From: Amaranthus tricolor | Taxonomy: Eukaryota > Streptophyta > Magnoliopsida > Caryophyllales > Amaranthaceae | Direction of reading: 5' to 3' | Assembly: GCF_026212465.1 (NCBI RefSeq) | Contig: NC_080047.1 | Span: 42,628,059-42,692,058, forward strand | DNA length: 64,000 nucleotides | Part shown: piece after piece, positions 26,317 through 39,900 of the stretch | Numbering within the stretch: position 1 is the first letter of the stretch | Layout: each line of letters opens with the position of its first letter | Translations under genes and position numbers: made by a program | Notes under the pieces: model-generated | Told to the model about the DNA's origin: nothing | The model's database searches: none | What the model saw: the letters and a program-made list of their open reading frames with translations, nothing else

Positions 26317-26433
26317 TGTTATGAAAGATTGCCAAAGTTGAGAAAACGAAAGAACATTAGAGACAGAACTGTATTGTTTATCTTCAGAGGGAAAACTGTA
26401 AAATGTTTCAAAGAAAAAAGTAAGAGAAAGTTG

Positions 26434-26441
26434 TATTTATA
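26434..26441 (-). promoter_or_regulatory. TATA box of SKP1-B
   Basis: TATAAATA on the minus strand, about 118 bases upstream of the pseudogene ATG. Similarity to the other two upstream copies stops shortly after it (about 26470). Confidence 0.55.
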
Positions 26442-26479
26442 GTGAGGAAAAAACAAGGGCTACAGGATTTTTTTTTTAT

Positions 26480-27900
26480 TTTGTATAAAGTAATACAAAT
26501 TAAGAAATGGTTTGTTTGAGAGTCCGTCTCTAATTGGGTGTAAGAGTATACATTTGAGCTGTGCCTGAGAGACGTTTCTAGAGATAAGGTCTCTCAAAAG
26601 ACTGGCTAATTTTATCCTGAACAATGCATAGCAACGAAATCTATCTAACGATCCGCTAATTGAGTAAACTAATAAATTCATTTAATTTATATTAAAAAAT
26701 AAAATAAAATCAAGAAATAAACACCGATATTTTAAAGTTGCATTCTCTTCAAGTGTATGAGTTGTCACCTTCTTTTCCTCCTTAGACCCTAATCATAGTT
26801 TATATGAACGAAATACATAGGATATAATGATAGAGATGAATTGTGATATTTTGAAAAATTACAATGGATTTGTATGCTTATCAATGATCATGAAACAAAT
26901 ACTTGATTGATAATAAAAAAAATATCAAATTTATTTGAAAAATGATGTATACATACACTAAAGTCAACTACAAAAGTTGCTTTGATTTATATTTCGATGA
27001 TTGCAAACAATGCAAAATTGAGATAAAGTTTTGCACCAAATTGAACCCAAAGATCAGGCCAATGAATTCGAGAATTCAATTTAGGTAATTGTTAATAAGA
27101 AATGAAAAGATATGATCAGATTTTACTAATCTCAAACACGACTCTAAATAGCTTCACTCACCTTCAAGCTATTGTCCTCCTACCCTTAATCAAAGCTTCA
27201 CTCACTTTGATCTTAGTAGAATCTTGCTATGATCTTTTCTTGTTTCACTTACAAGGGAAGAACATAGGAAAAAAAAATGCGAAAGCATTTTCTCTTAGAA
27301 ATCTTATTAATCATCAAAAGTCAAATACAACTGAGCCTAGATGCCTCCTTATATAAGAGGACATAGAAAGATAAGCACATGACTAACACATGACGTTTTA
27401 ATATAATTAGCTCATGTGTCTAAGTAACTCCTAACAATACCTTACGATTTATTTATCAAACAACAAAGTAAATAAACAAACATAACACGATTATGTTTGT
27501 ATTATTAACTACTGTGTGTCCTCATATAATTGTCAAAATGAGAGTCTTCACACCAAGACTTGTAGTTGATCGTACATATCATTGTAAACCAACAAGCATA
27601 TATGAATCCTCCATCTTAATTTGCATTATGAGCCATAACCATATATTAAACAAGCTCACCGAGTTCGGTAGTTTGAGACTGTTTTCATTACCCCATTCAA
27701 CCTATTGCAAGTTTGCACCAGGTTGTGCTTAATAGATGAGGTGAATTTCATACCAGTTTGATATTAATCGAGCTACTATTTTGTCGAGCTAATTACGATT
27801 GATACTCTCGAGCTCAAAGTGTAGTGACAAACATGTTATCAAGAAGGAAAAAAAGACAGAGACAAGATATGACAATAAACACTTCCTACATTAAGAAAAA
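26480..27900. other. Intergenic stretch between SKP1-B and RH58
   Basis: No coding region is recognised. On the minus strand, 27101-27480 looks like part of an LTR (TATATAAGGAGGC near 27346-27356 followed by an AT-rich leader), but I found no matched ends or duplication. The 3' UTR of RH58 probably occupies the last few hundred bases. Confidence 0.4.
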
Positions 27901-27901
27901 A

Positions 27902-30900
27902 TTAGAGGAAAAGCTCTTCACATTGAAACTTCAGTTCATGTTGAAAGCGTTTTAAGACAAATTGTTCCTCACGAACTATTAAACTCGTCACAAAGCATTT
28001 GTCTTCTGAGAACGGCTTCCTACCTGTCCTCCCAGCTCGATGTAGATAGTGAACGGCACTTTTTGGCAAATCAATGTTGTAAATATGAGTCGTCTCCGCT
28101 AGGTCGACTCCTCTTGCTGCTAGATCCGTTGACACAAGAAGATACCGCCTTTTCTTTCTAACCTCCTATATTTCATATATGAATACTTTCATCAGTTTCA
28201 CATCAGAACATGGAAAACTTAAACTGAGCAAAAATGTTATGAGCATGTGTTTGGTAACATTGACTTATTCCCAATACTACAGCCGATCTTGTTTTGGTTA
28301 TTAACGGATTTAAATAGCCTACTGTACTGTCTTTCTGAGGTCGTGAAATAAGATTGCCAGTTTTTAGTGTCTTCAAAGTTTGTAGTTCGACCACAATATC
28401 AGACCACCATATACGGCAGATTTTGGTTTTTTGAGTGGCTTTTCTTTTGATATCTCAAGACACTAATTCAACAGAACAGATAAAATCATAAAATACATAG
28501 ATTATAAATTTACTAGAGTAACCAGGTACATGTCTAACCAAACAAAACTTAATAGACGTTGGAATATACCAAGAGAGAAGCTGCTCGCGAATTGAAATTC
28601 TGATCTTCCTCTAGAAGTGCAATATCGGAAAATCCTTCACAAGAGCTTTTTAAAAAGTCAATTAGCAGAGTAGTTGTTGGCGTATCCCCTGCCCTTTTTG
28701 ACTTCTCTGACTGTGGACAAAAATTCAGCACCTTAGAAACCTCGATACATCATAGATATCTATCTCATTTGCAACAAAACCATGTATCAACTCACTTCAT
28801 AAGGGCAAATAATTTTCCAAACTTCTACAGCATTACATCAAAAAAATAAGATTAAAATTTCTCATATCTATTGCAGCGTAATAACAATAAAACTGATATT
28901 AGTTTTTATTTTTATTATCAAAGTAACAATTAAAATCCAATCTAACACAGTCCTTCGCAGCACAACTATCACACAAATCTGACGAGTTAAAGCAGAACTC
29001 TGTCTTGGCGCGGGTGGGCAAAGACTAGTGAGCCATATCAGCTAGGCTCAAATGAGGGCAGCAACAAAGACCCAAGAAACAATCCAAGAAAAATGGAATA
29101 CAACAACAACAAGAGCAACAAACACCACCATGTTGATGATTCTGATGGAGTTTGTATGGATTCTGACTTTATGCATTCTACACATAATGATGAATCAAGT
29201 ACAAGCCAAAACAATAAAGAAGAGAAGCAATTAATTATGGGAAAGCAAGAACAAAAGCTTAGAAACAAAGAAGACCAGCAGCAAGCCAAGATCAGAGGCA
29301 TTCAAGGCCATCAGCAGCCCCTGAACAGCTCCACTGACCAGGCCACCTTGGCGGGCCTACCCAGACATGACCTGAGCCCAAGGAATGACGTGGAGGGCAT
29401 ATTTGGAATCTCCACACTAGGACCTAGCTACCATGGTCCAAGGGTCCTACTCATGATCATTGAAAGCACATGGAAAAGTAAGGAAAAGGTTGCACAGTCA
29501 TCATGGACAGCAAGCCAAAACATACAGCAGCCTCTGACCACTGACCAGGCCATCTTGGCAAGCTCGCCCAGACGTGATCCGAACCCATTGGATGACGTGG
29601 AGGGAAGGGCTGGAATCTCTGCACATGGACCTAGCTACCATGACCCAAGAGCCCTCCTGGAAGTCAACGGAGGTGGACTGAAAACAGAAGCTAAGGTCAC
29701 CCAGTTGACAGAAGAACCAACAGCTGCTGCATAGTTTGATTGTTCTGTAAGTTTCTTAGGCGCGTGTATAGGCACGTGTTTGTAAATAGCCGTTAATAAC
29801 CGTTAGGCATTCATATAGATAGCCTGCCTCTCATTCCTAACTCTATATATAGTTGATTCATTCATTGTAAAAGTCGTTGATTGTTGAATAAAATTCCAAA
29901 TTTCAGAAAACTTCAAGAGTTTGAATTTTTCTTCAATTGCTTGCAATTGGGTTACTTGGGCCAGTTTGCCCTCCATTGATTGTGCAACCTCTTGATCAGC
30001 CTTCAAGATTGCACTTCATCCTATCCAAGAACATTGATAATTCCATTGATTAATCAAAGGAACTCTTCATTGTTGCGTTGAAAAGGGGCTTGGCAGTCCA
30101 CCCTTTGACAAGGCACTGTGTTTCAGTCTTGGAATATCCTCCTTTATAAGCCTCTGTGTTTCAGTTTCAATCCATTCCCATCACTTTGCTTGGCGCACAT
30201 ACATCAACTAGGCACAAAGTTTGTCCAGAGTTTTCCCAGCTTTATTGCTGCTTATTGCCTGGCAACAAGTTGACGTTTATAATGCAATGACTCGGTCCGT
30301 AGTATGTCTAATCCAAGCAGCTCTTCACTACTTTATGCCCCACTTTACTTGCTGGCTCTTCCTTGTGCACTCCTTCATGCATGAGCTTGCTCACATGACC
30401 ACTCTGGTACGCAAGGTCCAGTACATTTTCATTGCACTCAGTCATACTAGCCATTAACAAGTATTGCGCAACTCGAATGAAAATTTGAGAAGAACAAACA
30501 TATCCTTACTTTGGGTTAATCAATGAAGGGCAAAAGTATGCACTCATGACCTCTGTTGGTAAAATTTTTAAATTACCATCAAGCCAACTATCATATGATT
30601 TGAGAGGGTGTCATTATATAAAATGAGAATACATACAAAAATTGAAACCCCCTCCTGCCCTAGCCATCTTTCGCCACTGTTCAGCATTTACGACCCATCT
30701 TATGTGCAAATTTATACCCATAGATTGTACTATTGTATACTAGAGAATGACCAAATCCATGCACCATTTCACGTGTACCCTCTTTCCATGCACCCATGAA
30801 ATTCGTTGCATAACGTTACAAAAAAAGTGTATCCAAAAAAGTAAACAATGAATCACAAACAGCTACTCTGCCTATTGATAGCTCCCATTTAACAAGGATC

Positions 30901-33900
30901 ATATCATTCATTTTGTGTCCTTAAAACACAGCATGCAACACAAGATGAAAAATCTACAACTAAAGTCAGTAAATATATGTAGCTCACTGTTACAATTTAC
31001 ATAACACAAACACAGACAGAAAGTAAAAACACCAACCTGTTCATTGACAAAAAGTATTGCAGAATCAGGCTTATCCAATTGTAACAAGGATAAAATAGCT
31101 TGAAATTTCTGGTTTCTCGAACAAATCTATAAAAACATAGAGATTTAAATCACATACTTGAAAAGGTAAATCAATGCACAAAGCAGAAAACGAGAAAAGT
31201 AGATACAAAATAGAAGGATTCCACATGTTCAGTAAGGCGTGGTCTAGTGGTTAGGTTTGTTACTCAATTATTCTCCAAAGCTCAAGGTTGAGGGATCAAG
31301 CATCAATAGAGGCGACGGGGTTCCTCTTACCCTTCTACCTACTTCTAAAGAACCTTGCCCATTGTAACTGAGTCACGTCTAAGCAAGGTTTCTACCCGAT
31401 ACATGTATCCACTAATCGCTAGTCATAGTATAGTTCTTATTTTATTCTATAGTCATTTGACTTTAGCATCAGCATGTAAAAGTCATTCACTACTGACAAG
31501 CCGAAACAATATGAGGTAACTATCATTACAAAGAAATATATAAATTAAAATAAGTGACACTATTGTTTTTATGTAAACACCTAATTCAGGTGCATTGTGG
31601 AGACTTCTAACTAAAATTAACAAATTTTGTAATTTTTAGGCTTAAGAATAACAAGATTCTTTCTTTTTATATGTATATCTTCATTTACCTACAAATAACA
31701 AGGGTCCTCTTTTTCTCCCTCTTTCTTTCTCCAATCTCTGATTATCGAGAAAATTCATGTGTTCAAAGTTTAAATTTAAACCTTCAAAATCCAATTTACC
31801 TCCCTTGATACTTTGTCACATGTCTTCATTGAATCAACGAGAACCACGTGCAGGTTGTCGCCACATCAGATAAATTGTTTTCTTCTTCCATATTTTTATG
31901 GTGTGGCTCATAAGCTTAATACGGAAGTACTATAGTATTTATTATACTTCAGAAAATCCTAATTTATCACGTCATTCTTAACTCACGATATCCATGTCAT
32001 CTTCGGCCTATCTTTTCCTCTTCCATCTCCTTAAAGTTCCAACCTCTAACTATTCCAATGGTGCATTTTTTAATTTTTGCACATGATGAAACCCAAGTAA
32101 AATCTTTCTATGTACATGACCAAACCAATGTGAACCTAGTAGCTAAAATAATATTTCTTTCTTATTGTTTTGTCATGCCCAAGGTCTATCACAACAATTT
32201 TGAGCTAGAATTCTAAATTTGTTCTTGTATATGTAAGTTTGCATGTAATGTGTGTTTGTGCATATGGTCCTTTTGCCTCATGAGAAGTTTACCCACCATC
32301 ATACTATAAGTTATAACATATACATATAGATAGCATATTGATAGTGCATAACATATAAAGGGCCTCTTTTCGTTTAGTTGGTTCCTTGACATGGTATCAG
32401 GTTATGAGTTCAAGAAACCAACTCAACCAAAGCTTATGATGTTGCTTGAGGCCCTAGCGTATGTTATATACTCTACCACATATCTTTTATGAAAGTTGCA
32501 TCCCTCCATGAAATTTCAGACTATTGATCATCACATTATTGGCTATTATCACAATAGAAGCAGTGAAGCACCACACAGCTTAGTTGAACAAATGACTAAA
32601 CTATCACCACATTAATTAACTGTATTCCATTCTGCTTATCCCACGGAGAACACAAAAGAAAATGTTTGTCATTACCATAAATCTATGATGCAGGCGTGCA
32701 GGCATCGGTTCAACTGGATTAACATGGACATGGACAACATTGCTCTGCTTACAAGAAAAACCCGAAAAAGGAGATACGTTAACTGTAGCTGTTAGATCAA
32801 TTTTTAAATCAGAAGAGTGTAAATCTAGAGTAATTCACATGGATTACAGAAACTAGATTTGCATACTTTGGTCCATTTCTGCTGTACACACTCATGCAGA
32901 AAGTGCCTATGCTGAGGAATCGATGCACTGGCAAATACAGTTTGGCGAGATTGACATGATGAATAAGATGTTAGCAATTTTCGCAGGGAACTAACTTGTC
33001 TGGCGGAATTAAACATGAAGTCAACCTGAGATAATATATATATGTATATATATATATAAGCAACTATTTGGAAGATAAAAAACAATTCAACAACTGAAAT
33101 AAGCAGAAAGCATTCTCAATCACGTTACAATATATAAGAAAATTGTAGCATTAAAGTATTGCTGCATTTTAATGCATGAGAACATCACTGTTTTATACGT
33201 ACCACTAGGGGGTTGAAGTGATTCAAAATAAGGTAGGCTGGTCCAACAATGGTATCAATCATGGATGTCCAAATACTGTCAAACTAATTAATGTATCGCC
33301 AGAAGACTACAGCAAATGCATTATTGAAATATATGGTGGAATCAATAGTTCAATTCCAAACTTCATTATGGCAGCTCATTAAATGTGATAATCAGTAATC
33401 AACAGTCCCGATAAGCTTCCTGCAGTTTATGACTAGTTGACAACTAAAACAAGGCATTAATTTTTTGGGAACTCAGAAGAATGTAATTATGGTAATGGCA
33501 AGTGGCAACTGATTATTTCCACAAGCCTAGATTAAAAAACTACAGGTTATAGAAGTTAAAAAAAATATCATCCACTGAGTTCCAGACCTGTGCAAAAGAG
33601 GGAAGAATAAATTTTTAAAAAATCAATTACCTCATCAATTACGAGAACTCTCATTGCGCCAAGATCTAAAGCATGTTTCTCAAGCATTTGACACAAACTT
33701 GTCACAGTAGCCACCACAATGATTGGAGGATCTGCCTAAAATACAGAAAGATATAAGACCTTTTGCTACCAAACCATATACATAATGTTTTTTTTGTTGT
33801 AGGAAGTAAACATACAATTGAAAAATCAAGTCACAAAACTGAATACCACCATTCAATATATACCAATGCTTAATAGAAATACGTCAATGAAAAATTTTTC

Positions 33901-36900
33901 TGTTATGCTCAAATGTAAAATGGTTAACCAAAAATGTGGATAGAACCTTTAGCCACATTCTGTGCCTTTTCAACATTCCTCCATCTAATAGGGCCATGAC
34001 CGTGCATGATTTCTGCTGCTCTGATCCATTATCTGTGGGCTTTGCTGCCAACATTCGTGCAACTTTTGTAACCTTAATTATCAACAAAAAGCAAAATCAG
34101 CAAAGCCCAAAAGGAATAGGTAGGTAAACATCATCATGAAACCACATCTACTTCCTCTTCTTGGACAAACAGATATTGTGTAACAAAAGAGTAAGCGTAA
34201 AAAACTTCTTACTTGCATACCAAGTTCCCTTGTTGGCACCACAATTAATGCTTGAACAGAAGCTTTTTGGGTATTGATTGTTGAATATACTAAAAGTAGA
34301 TATGTCAAGGTCTTCCCAGAGCCTGTCTAGAGACAAACAAAGATATTAAGTTTTTTTTTGTTTTTTGAATAGAAGATATTAAGATAATTGATCTAAATAT
34401 CAACAGATAAATATATGAATTTTCTGTAACGAAGATGATAACTACTTGCTGGTTGAAGAAATTCAACAGTTACTGCAAGGTTAAGGGAAAAATTCCCTTT
34501 ATGTGAGAGATTTTCTAGAGCATCATTGAAATTACAAAATAAAAACGAGGGTAATATTTTAGACACATAAAATAGGTTATCTTAGCTTTGTTCTTAATAT
34601 AAAACTCCCAACATAGATCTGGTTATAGGTACACGGTACACAGTACACGGTACACCTCACAATAACATCTCTGCTGCTTAATAACTTATAGAAACAGTCT
34701 AGTGATAGAATATTAAAAATAGCGATATTTTGTTTGTAATTATGGCCATAACAAGAGCAAATCTATTAGTTTCCACGGCCTTCTATCTTAACTGTGCTTG
34801 TAACATAATCCATAAGAAATGAAACTTACTTTCAATATGTGAGTTTATACAATTATGATATGAATATAGTTTGAAGTAATTAATGGAAGTCAATAATATC
34901 AGTATCAGAATACATGATATCAATATTTTGTAAAATCGATAATTATATCACTAAGCCACTTCCCCGGCAATAAAAGTGAAGTAGATTGTCAAGATTGATA
35001 TCGAATTGAAGATATGACAAGGCTAAATAGTGACCTGAGCATGCAGCACACAATCACATCCGGAAAAAAGTACTGGAAGACCTTGTTGCTGCACCTCTGC
35101 TGGTGTGTGGAATCCAATTTCTTCCATCCTTGGACATTCAGAAGAAAAATCAAGTCAAGCAACAATAAATGAGTGATGGTACACAGAAAAAATATTTCGT
35201 TCTCCTACTGGTCTCAGTGACCCAAAAGGATAATGTAGGACACATAATAATAGTAGCTTGGTTGCGTACCCAAAATTAGATCATTTTTCCATCACCTTTC
35301 TGAAGGGTATGGTTTTCACTTTCAATAAAAAGTTAATAAGCAAACTTGATATAACCATATCAAAAGATTACAAGCAACATAAATTTCAAATTCAAAAACC
35401 CTGACTTAGCAAAGGGATCCTAACAAGTTCTAATAGTATAAGTATAGTATAAGGTACTTATTAAGTAATAGTCCTTCTTCATGCTCTCTTATTCTGTGTA
35501 TTTTTGGTGCGTTGATTTCCAAGCCTAAGGTCCCCTTCTTATTGTCTTCTAGTTTTGACACCTTCCCTAGGATCCTTTCCATGTACATTTCTGCTATGCA
35601 TTATGCTTTATGCTTTTGTCTTCTAGTAAAAGGAACATGAGTCCTCTTGTTAGTGGTTAAGGTTTTGTCCTTCCCCTTGTATATATTGCACAACTGCCGC
35701 CTCTTGCTTGATAGAATTAATGAATACCATTTCCTCTACATTTGCGTAAATTATTATGGTATCGAAGCCATTGATGTAAATTGCAGCAACTTTGAAATTT
35801 TTAACCCTAAAAAGTTCATCTCTTCCCCTCTTCTCTCATCCATTTCTTTTCTCTACTTTCTTCCTTTCTTTCTAACTTTCTTGATGGAAAAAATAAATAA
35901 ACCCTCAAAACCCTCTTTTATCTTCATGCATCTAATGGTCAAAACATTGTAAGTGTAGAAAACCTTGAAGGAATCAGTAATTATAGTAGATGGAAAAGGT
36001 CATTGGAAATACCTCTATCTTTAAAAAAAAAGATAGGTTTCATAAAAGGGACACTAGTGAGAGATAAAGTAGACAAGTTGGTATAAGCATCATTGAGTAT
36101 TATATGATAATAAGAAGAAAATGGGAAGAACTAGAATCCTTGAACCCACTCCCTCAAATCATATTCACCGGATAGAGGAGAAAAAGTTGTTTCAGTTTCC
36201 GAATGGTGTGGATGAAATTTATGGACCGCTATTGTTAATGATGCCTACTCTTCCTACTGTTGAAGTTGCTTAAAGTAGTGTATTAAATGATCAACAGCAA
36301 CAAACATTGGAGTCTTCAGCAGATGATTAAATGATGTTGAGGTGTGCTCAGCACGTGGTGTAAAAGGGCACACAAATGAGAGATGTTGGTCAGTTATTGG
36401 ATACCCTAAATGGCATCCCATACACAAGAAACCATTCAAAGGAAGCGGAGGAGGAATAGGGTTCACTACCAGCAAGAGAAGCAATCAATCCTTCAATAAC
36501 TAGGGAAGGAACAGAAGATATGTTCCAAACAAAGCAGCAGTAAATCCCCAAGGTGATAGTGAATCTCTAAATGCATCAGGAATCATAGTACAACAACTAG
36601 AGCACCTCCTAAAGAATCTTCCAGGAGGCTCAAATGGTGGCAAACAAACAACCACAGAGACAAATGCTGAGTTTTACAATGCTATGATGACATGTTATAA
36701 TGTTTATGCTAAAAATCCGAAATGGATCATAGATTCAAGAGCCTTGGACCATATGTGTGGTAAGGTAAATAGAATGGTGAATGTTGTAAATGTAGACAAG
36801 GAACTAAAATCAACGTCCGATATTAAAAAACATCAAATATTTCTACATTTGGGAATGTTGCTCTTCAAACTAGGATGTGTTTGAGTGATTTTTCAATTTT

Positions 36901-39900
36901 TCTGGAGTTTAAGCATAACTTACTCTTTGCGAGTAAACTTACTCTCTGAGTAATTTGGCTAAAAATGATAAATGTAAAGTAAATTTTTATGATGGCTATT
37001 GTGTGATTCAAGATAACGTGACTCAAAAAATAAGGGGGTTAGGAGAAAGCAAAGATGCGTTGTACTATCTCCTTGATGGAAAAATTAATGTCACCATCAA
37101 AACGTTGAGTGAAATCTCAAGACAATTTTCTACAGTACAATCTTTGAAAATAGAAAATGGTGTGGTGCAGCAACACACTCTCAGTAACAATACCCTATGG
37201 CATAATGACTTGGGCATGCTCCATTAAAAAAGTTGAAACAGATAGGTTGTGTAAAGCAAGATGGTACATAGAATACTTGCTTGATATGTCCAATGAGCAA
37301 AATGACCAAACAACCATACCCTATCAGTACGTCACATGCTACCTATCCCTTTAAACTCTTGTATATAAATATATGAGCCCCTGCTGAGTGGAAACAAAGG
37401 GGATGTATAGTTTTTTCCAAATAGTTGTAGATGACAATATAAGAACAACTTGGGTAACTCTTTATAGACACAAGTTATATGCATTTCAAGCACCGCAGAA
37501 TTTTGTGAAAATTACTCACACTTAGTTTGGAATGCATGTGAATATGGTGAGATCAGATAATGCCTCGAGTTTAGGAATGATCAATGCAAAACACTCCTTA
37601 CAGATTATGGCGTTGTCACCAAACATCTTGGCGGATAGGCCTTAGCAAAATGAAAGGGTTAAGAGGAAGCACAAAAATGTGTTCGAGATGACTAGGTGCC
37701 TCAGGTTTCAAACAAGATTTCCAAAAAACTTTTTGGAGAGATTGTGTTCTTACACATGCCTATATCATATAAAAAAAATAAAAAAATAAAAAAATAAATA
37801 AAACTTACCTACCCCAATCCTAGCCAATAAAACACCTTTTGAAACCTTACACCACAAACGTCCAAACCACAACACTATGAAAACCTTTGGTTGCTTTAGT
37901 CTTGCTTACAATCCTCAAACCAACATAGATAAACTAAGCCCCAGGGAGCGCCATGCATCTTTCTTGGATATCCTTCTCACAAAAAAGCTTATAAATTCCT
38001 CAACCTTTTCACCAATCAAGTCTTTACTTCTAAGGATGCGAAGTTCTATGAACATATATTCCCATACACTCTCTCCAACGAACTCTTATCAACTCATTCC
38101 TCCCTCTCAAGAACACAAAATCACTCATCCAACTATATGATGATGAAGAAGCCTCACCCGCAAACTCACCTATTTTCCCACCATTATCTACAACATCAAT
38201 TGCATCACCAACAACTTTACCCTCCCAGCCACAAATTAAAACCTTTCCTTCTCAAACCCAAAGAAAATTTAATAGGCCCCCTCAACTTCCAACTTGGCTA
38301 CAAGATTACATCACAGACTCACCGCCTAGCCCAACAAACACAATTACAAATCTGTCCAAAACAGCCTACCAAATAAATAACAAGATTCTTACCTCTGTCA
38401 ACCCTCAATTCTCCAATTTTATGATTAACCTTCATCATAATCGAGATTCTCAAATGTTCAAAGAAGCTATTGCATATCCTCATTGGATTATAGCTATGAA
38501 TGAAAAGCCTGCCTCACTGCTCGAAATCAGAAATGGGAAATAACCAACCTTCCAGCTGGTTAAAAGCCTATTGGTACTAAACGGTTGTTTGAAACCAAGT
38601 ACCAACCGGATGGGAGCATTGAAAGGAAACAGACAAACTCAAGACATTGATTATAAAGAGACATTTGCCTCAGTTGCTAAACTCACCACCATCATACCTC
38701 TCCTTGCCATTGCAACAATCAGTATATGGGAATTGTCATAAATGGATATTAAAAATGCCTTCCTCCATGGAGAAATTGATGAAACCGTCTACACAAAAAC
38801 CCCTACTAGTTATATTGGGTCAGGCATTCCTATTTTTGCCCATGAACCAGACAACAATCCTCAAACCTTTAAAGTATGCAAACTCAAAAAACCTTGTATG
38901 GCCTCAAACAAGCACCAAGAAAGTGGTTCTCCAAACTTTTTCTTGCCCTCAAATCATTTGGCCACACCCGATCCAAAAATGATTACTCTCTCTTCTACAA
39001 CCACACAACTCATTCACATATACTGTTGCTTATCTATGTTGATGACCTTATTCTTGCTAGTAGTGATTCACTCGTCATCCAAAAAACCAAGCAATTTCTC
39101 TCCTCTAGGCTTCATATAAATAATTTGGGGATTCTAAGATATTTCTTGGGGCTAGAGATCGATCACAATGCAACAGGAATATTCCTCTCTCCGCATAAAT
39201 ATCAATATCTCACTGACCTTGTGCAAGAATGCCACAAGTCTACATCCAAACCTCTAAAACTACCCCTAGACTCCAACATCAAGCTTAAAACTAACAAAGG
39301 AGACCCTCTTCTAGCTCAGCCCATTGGCTAGCTAATATATGTCACAATCACTCGCCCAAATCACTTACAGTGAGTTCATGCACAAGCCAACCACCGCGGG
39401 CGGCAAAACAGCTCTTGAAGCACCTCAAGAAAAATAAAGCACATATCCTTCTTGCCTCAAATACATCACCGACTCTAGCAGCATATTGTGATAGTGACTC
39501 GAGAGGTTGTCCTTTCACTTGGAAAAGCACCACTAGTTTTTGCAATCTGCCTAGATCTTCTCCTATCTCCTGGAAGTCCAAGAAACAGTCTGTGAGTTGC
39601 TTGCTCATCTGCAAAAGCTGAGTATCGAGCTCTTGCTCTTACTACTACGTGAAGTTTTGTGGTTAAGGAAACTCTTAAAAGACCTAGGCTTATGAACATT
39701 GGGTCCTAGACTTATTTGATTTGATAATAAGGTTGAACTCTCTAATGTTGCTAACCCTGTGCACCATGAGCGAATCAAGGATGTGGACTTGGATAGTCAT
39801 TTCTCATTTCAGGAGGGAAAGCAATCCACTGGTGCCATCAAGAAGACATACATTCCCTTGAAGCAACAAATTGCAGTTATCTTTATCAAACAGCTCTCAG

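Noticed and set aside
32240..32470. GGTATCAGG and inverted blocks (GGGCCTC / GAGGCCC) suggesting another retroelement or foldback in RH58 intron 7
   Set aside because: Too short and without ends or duplications; could be chance.
33884..34087. ORF extending beyond RH58 exon 4
   Set aside because: The part after WLK is intron; the next exon lies at 33735-33631.
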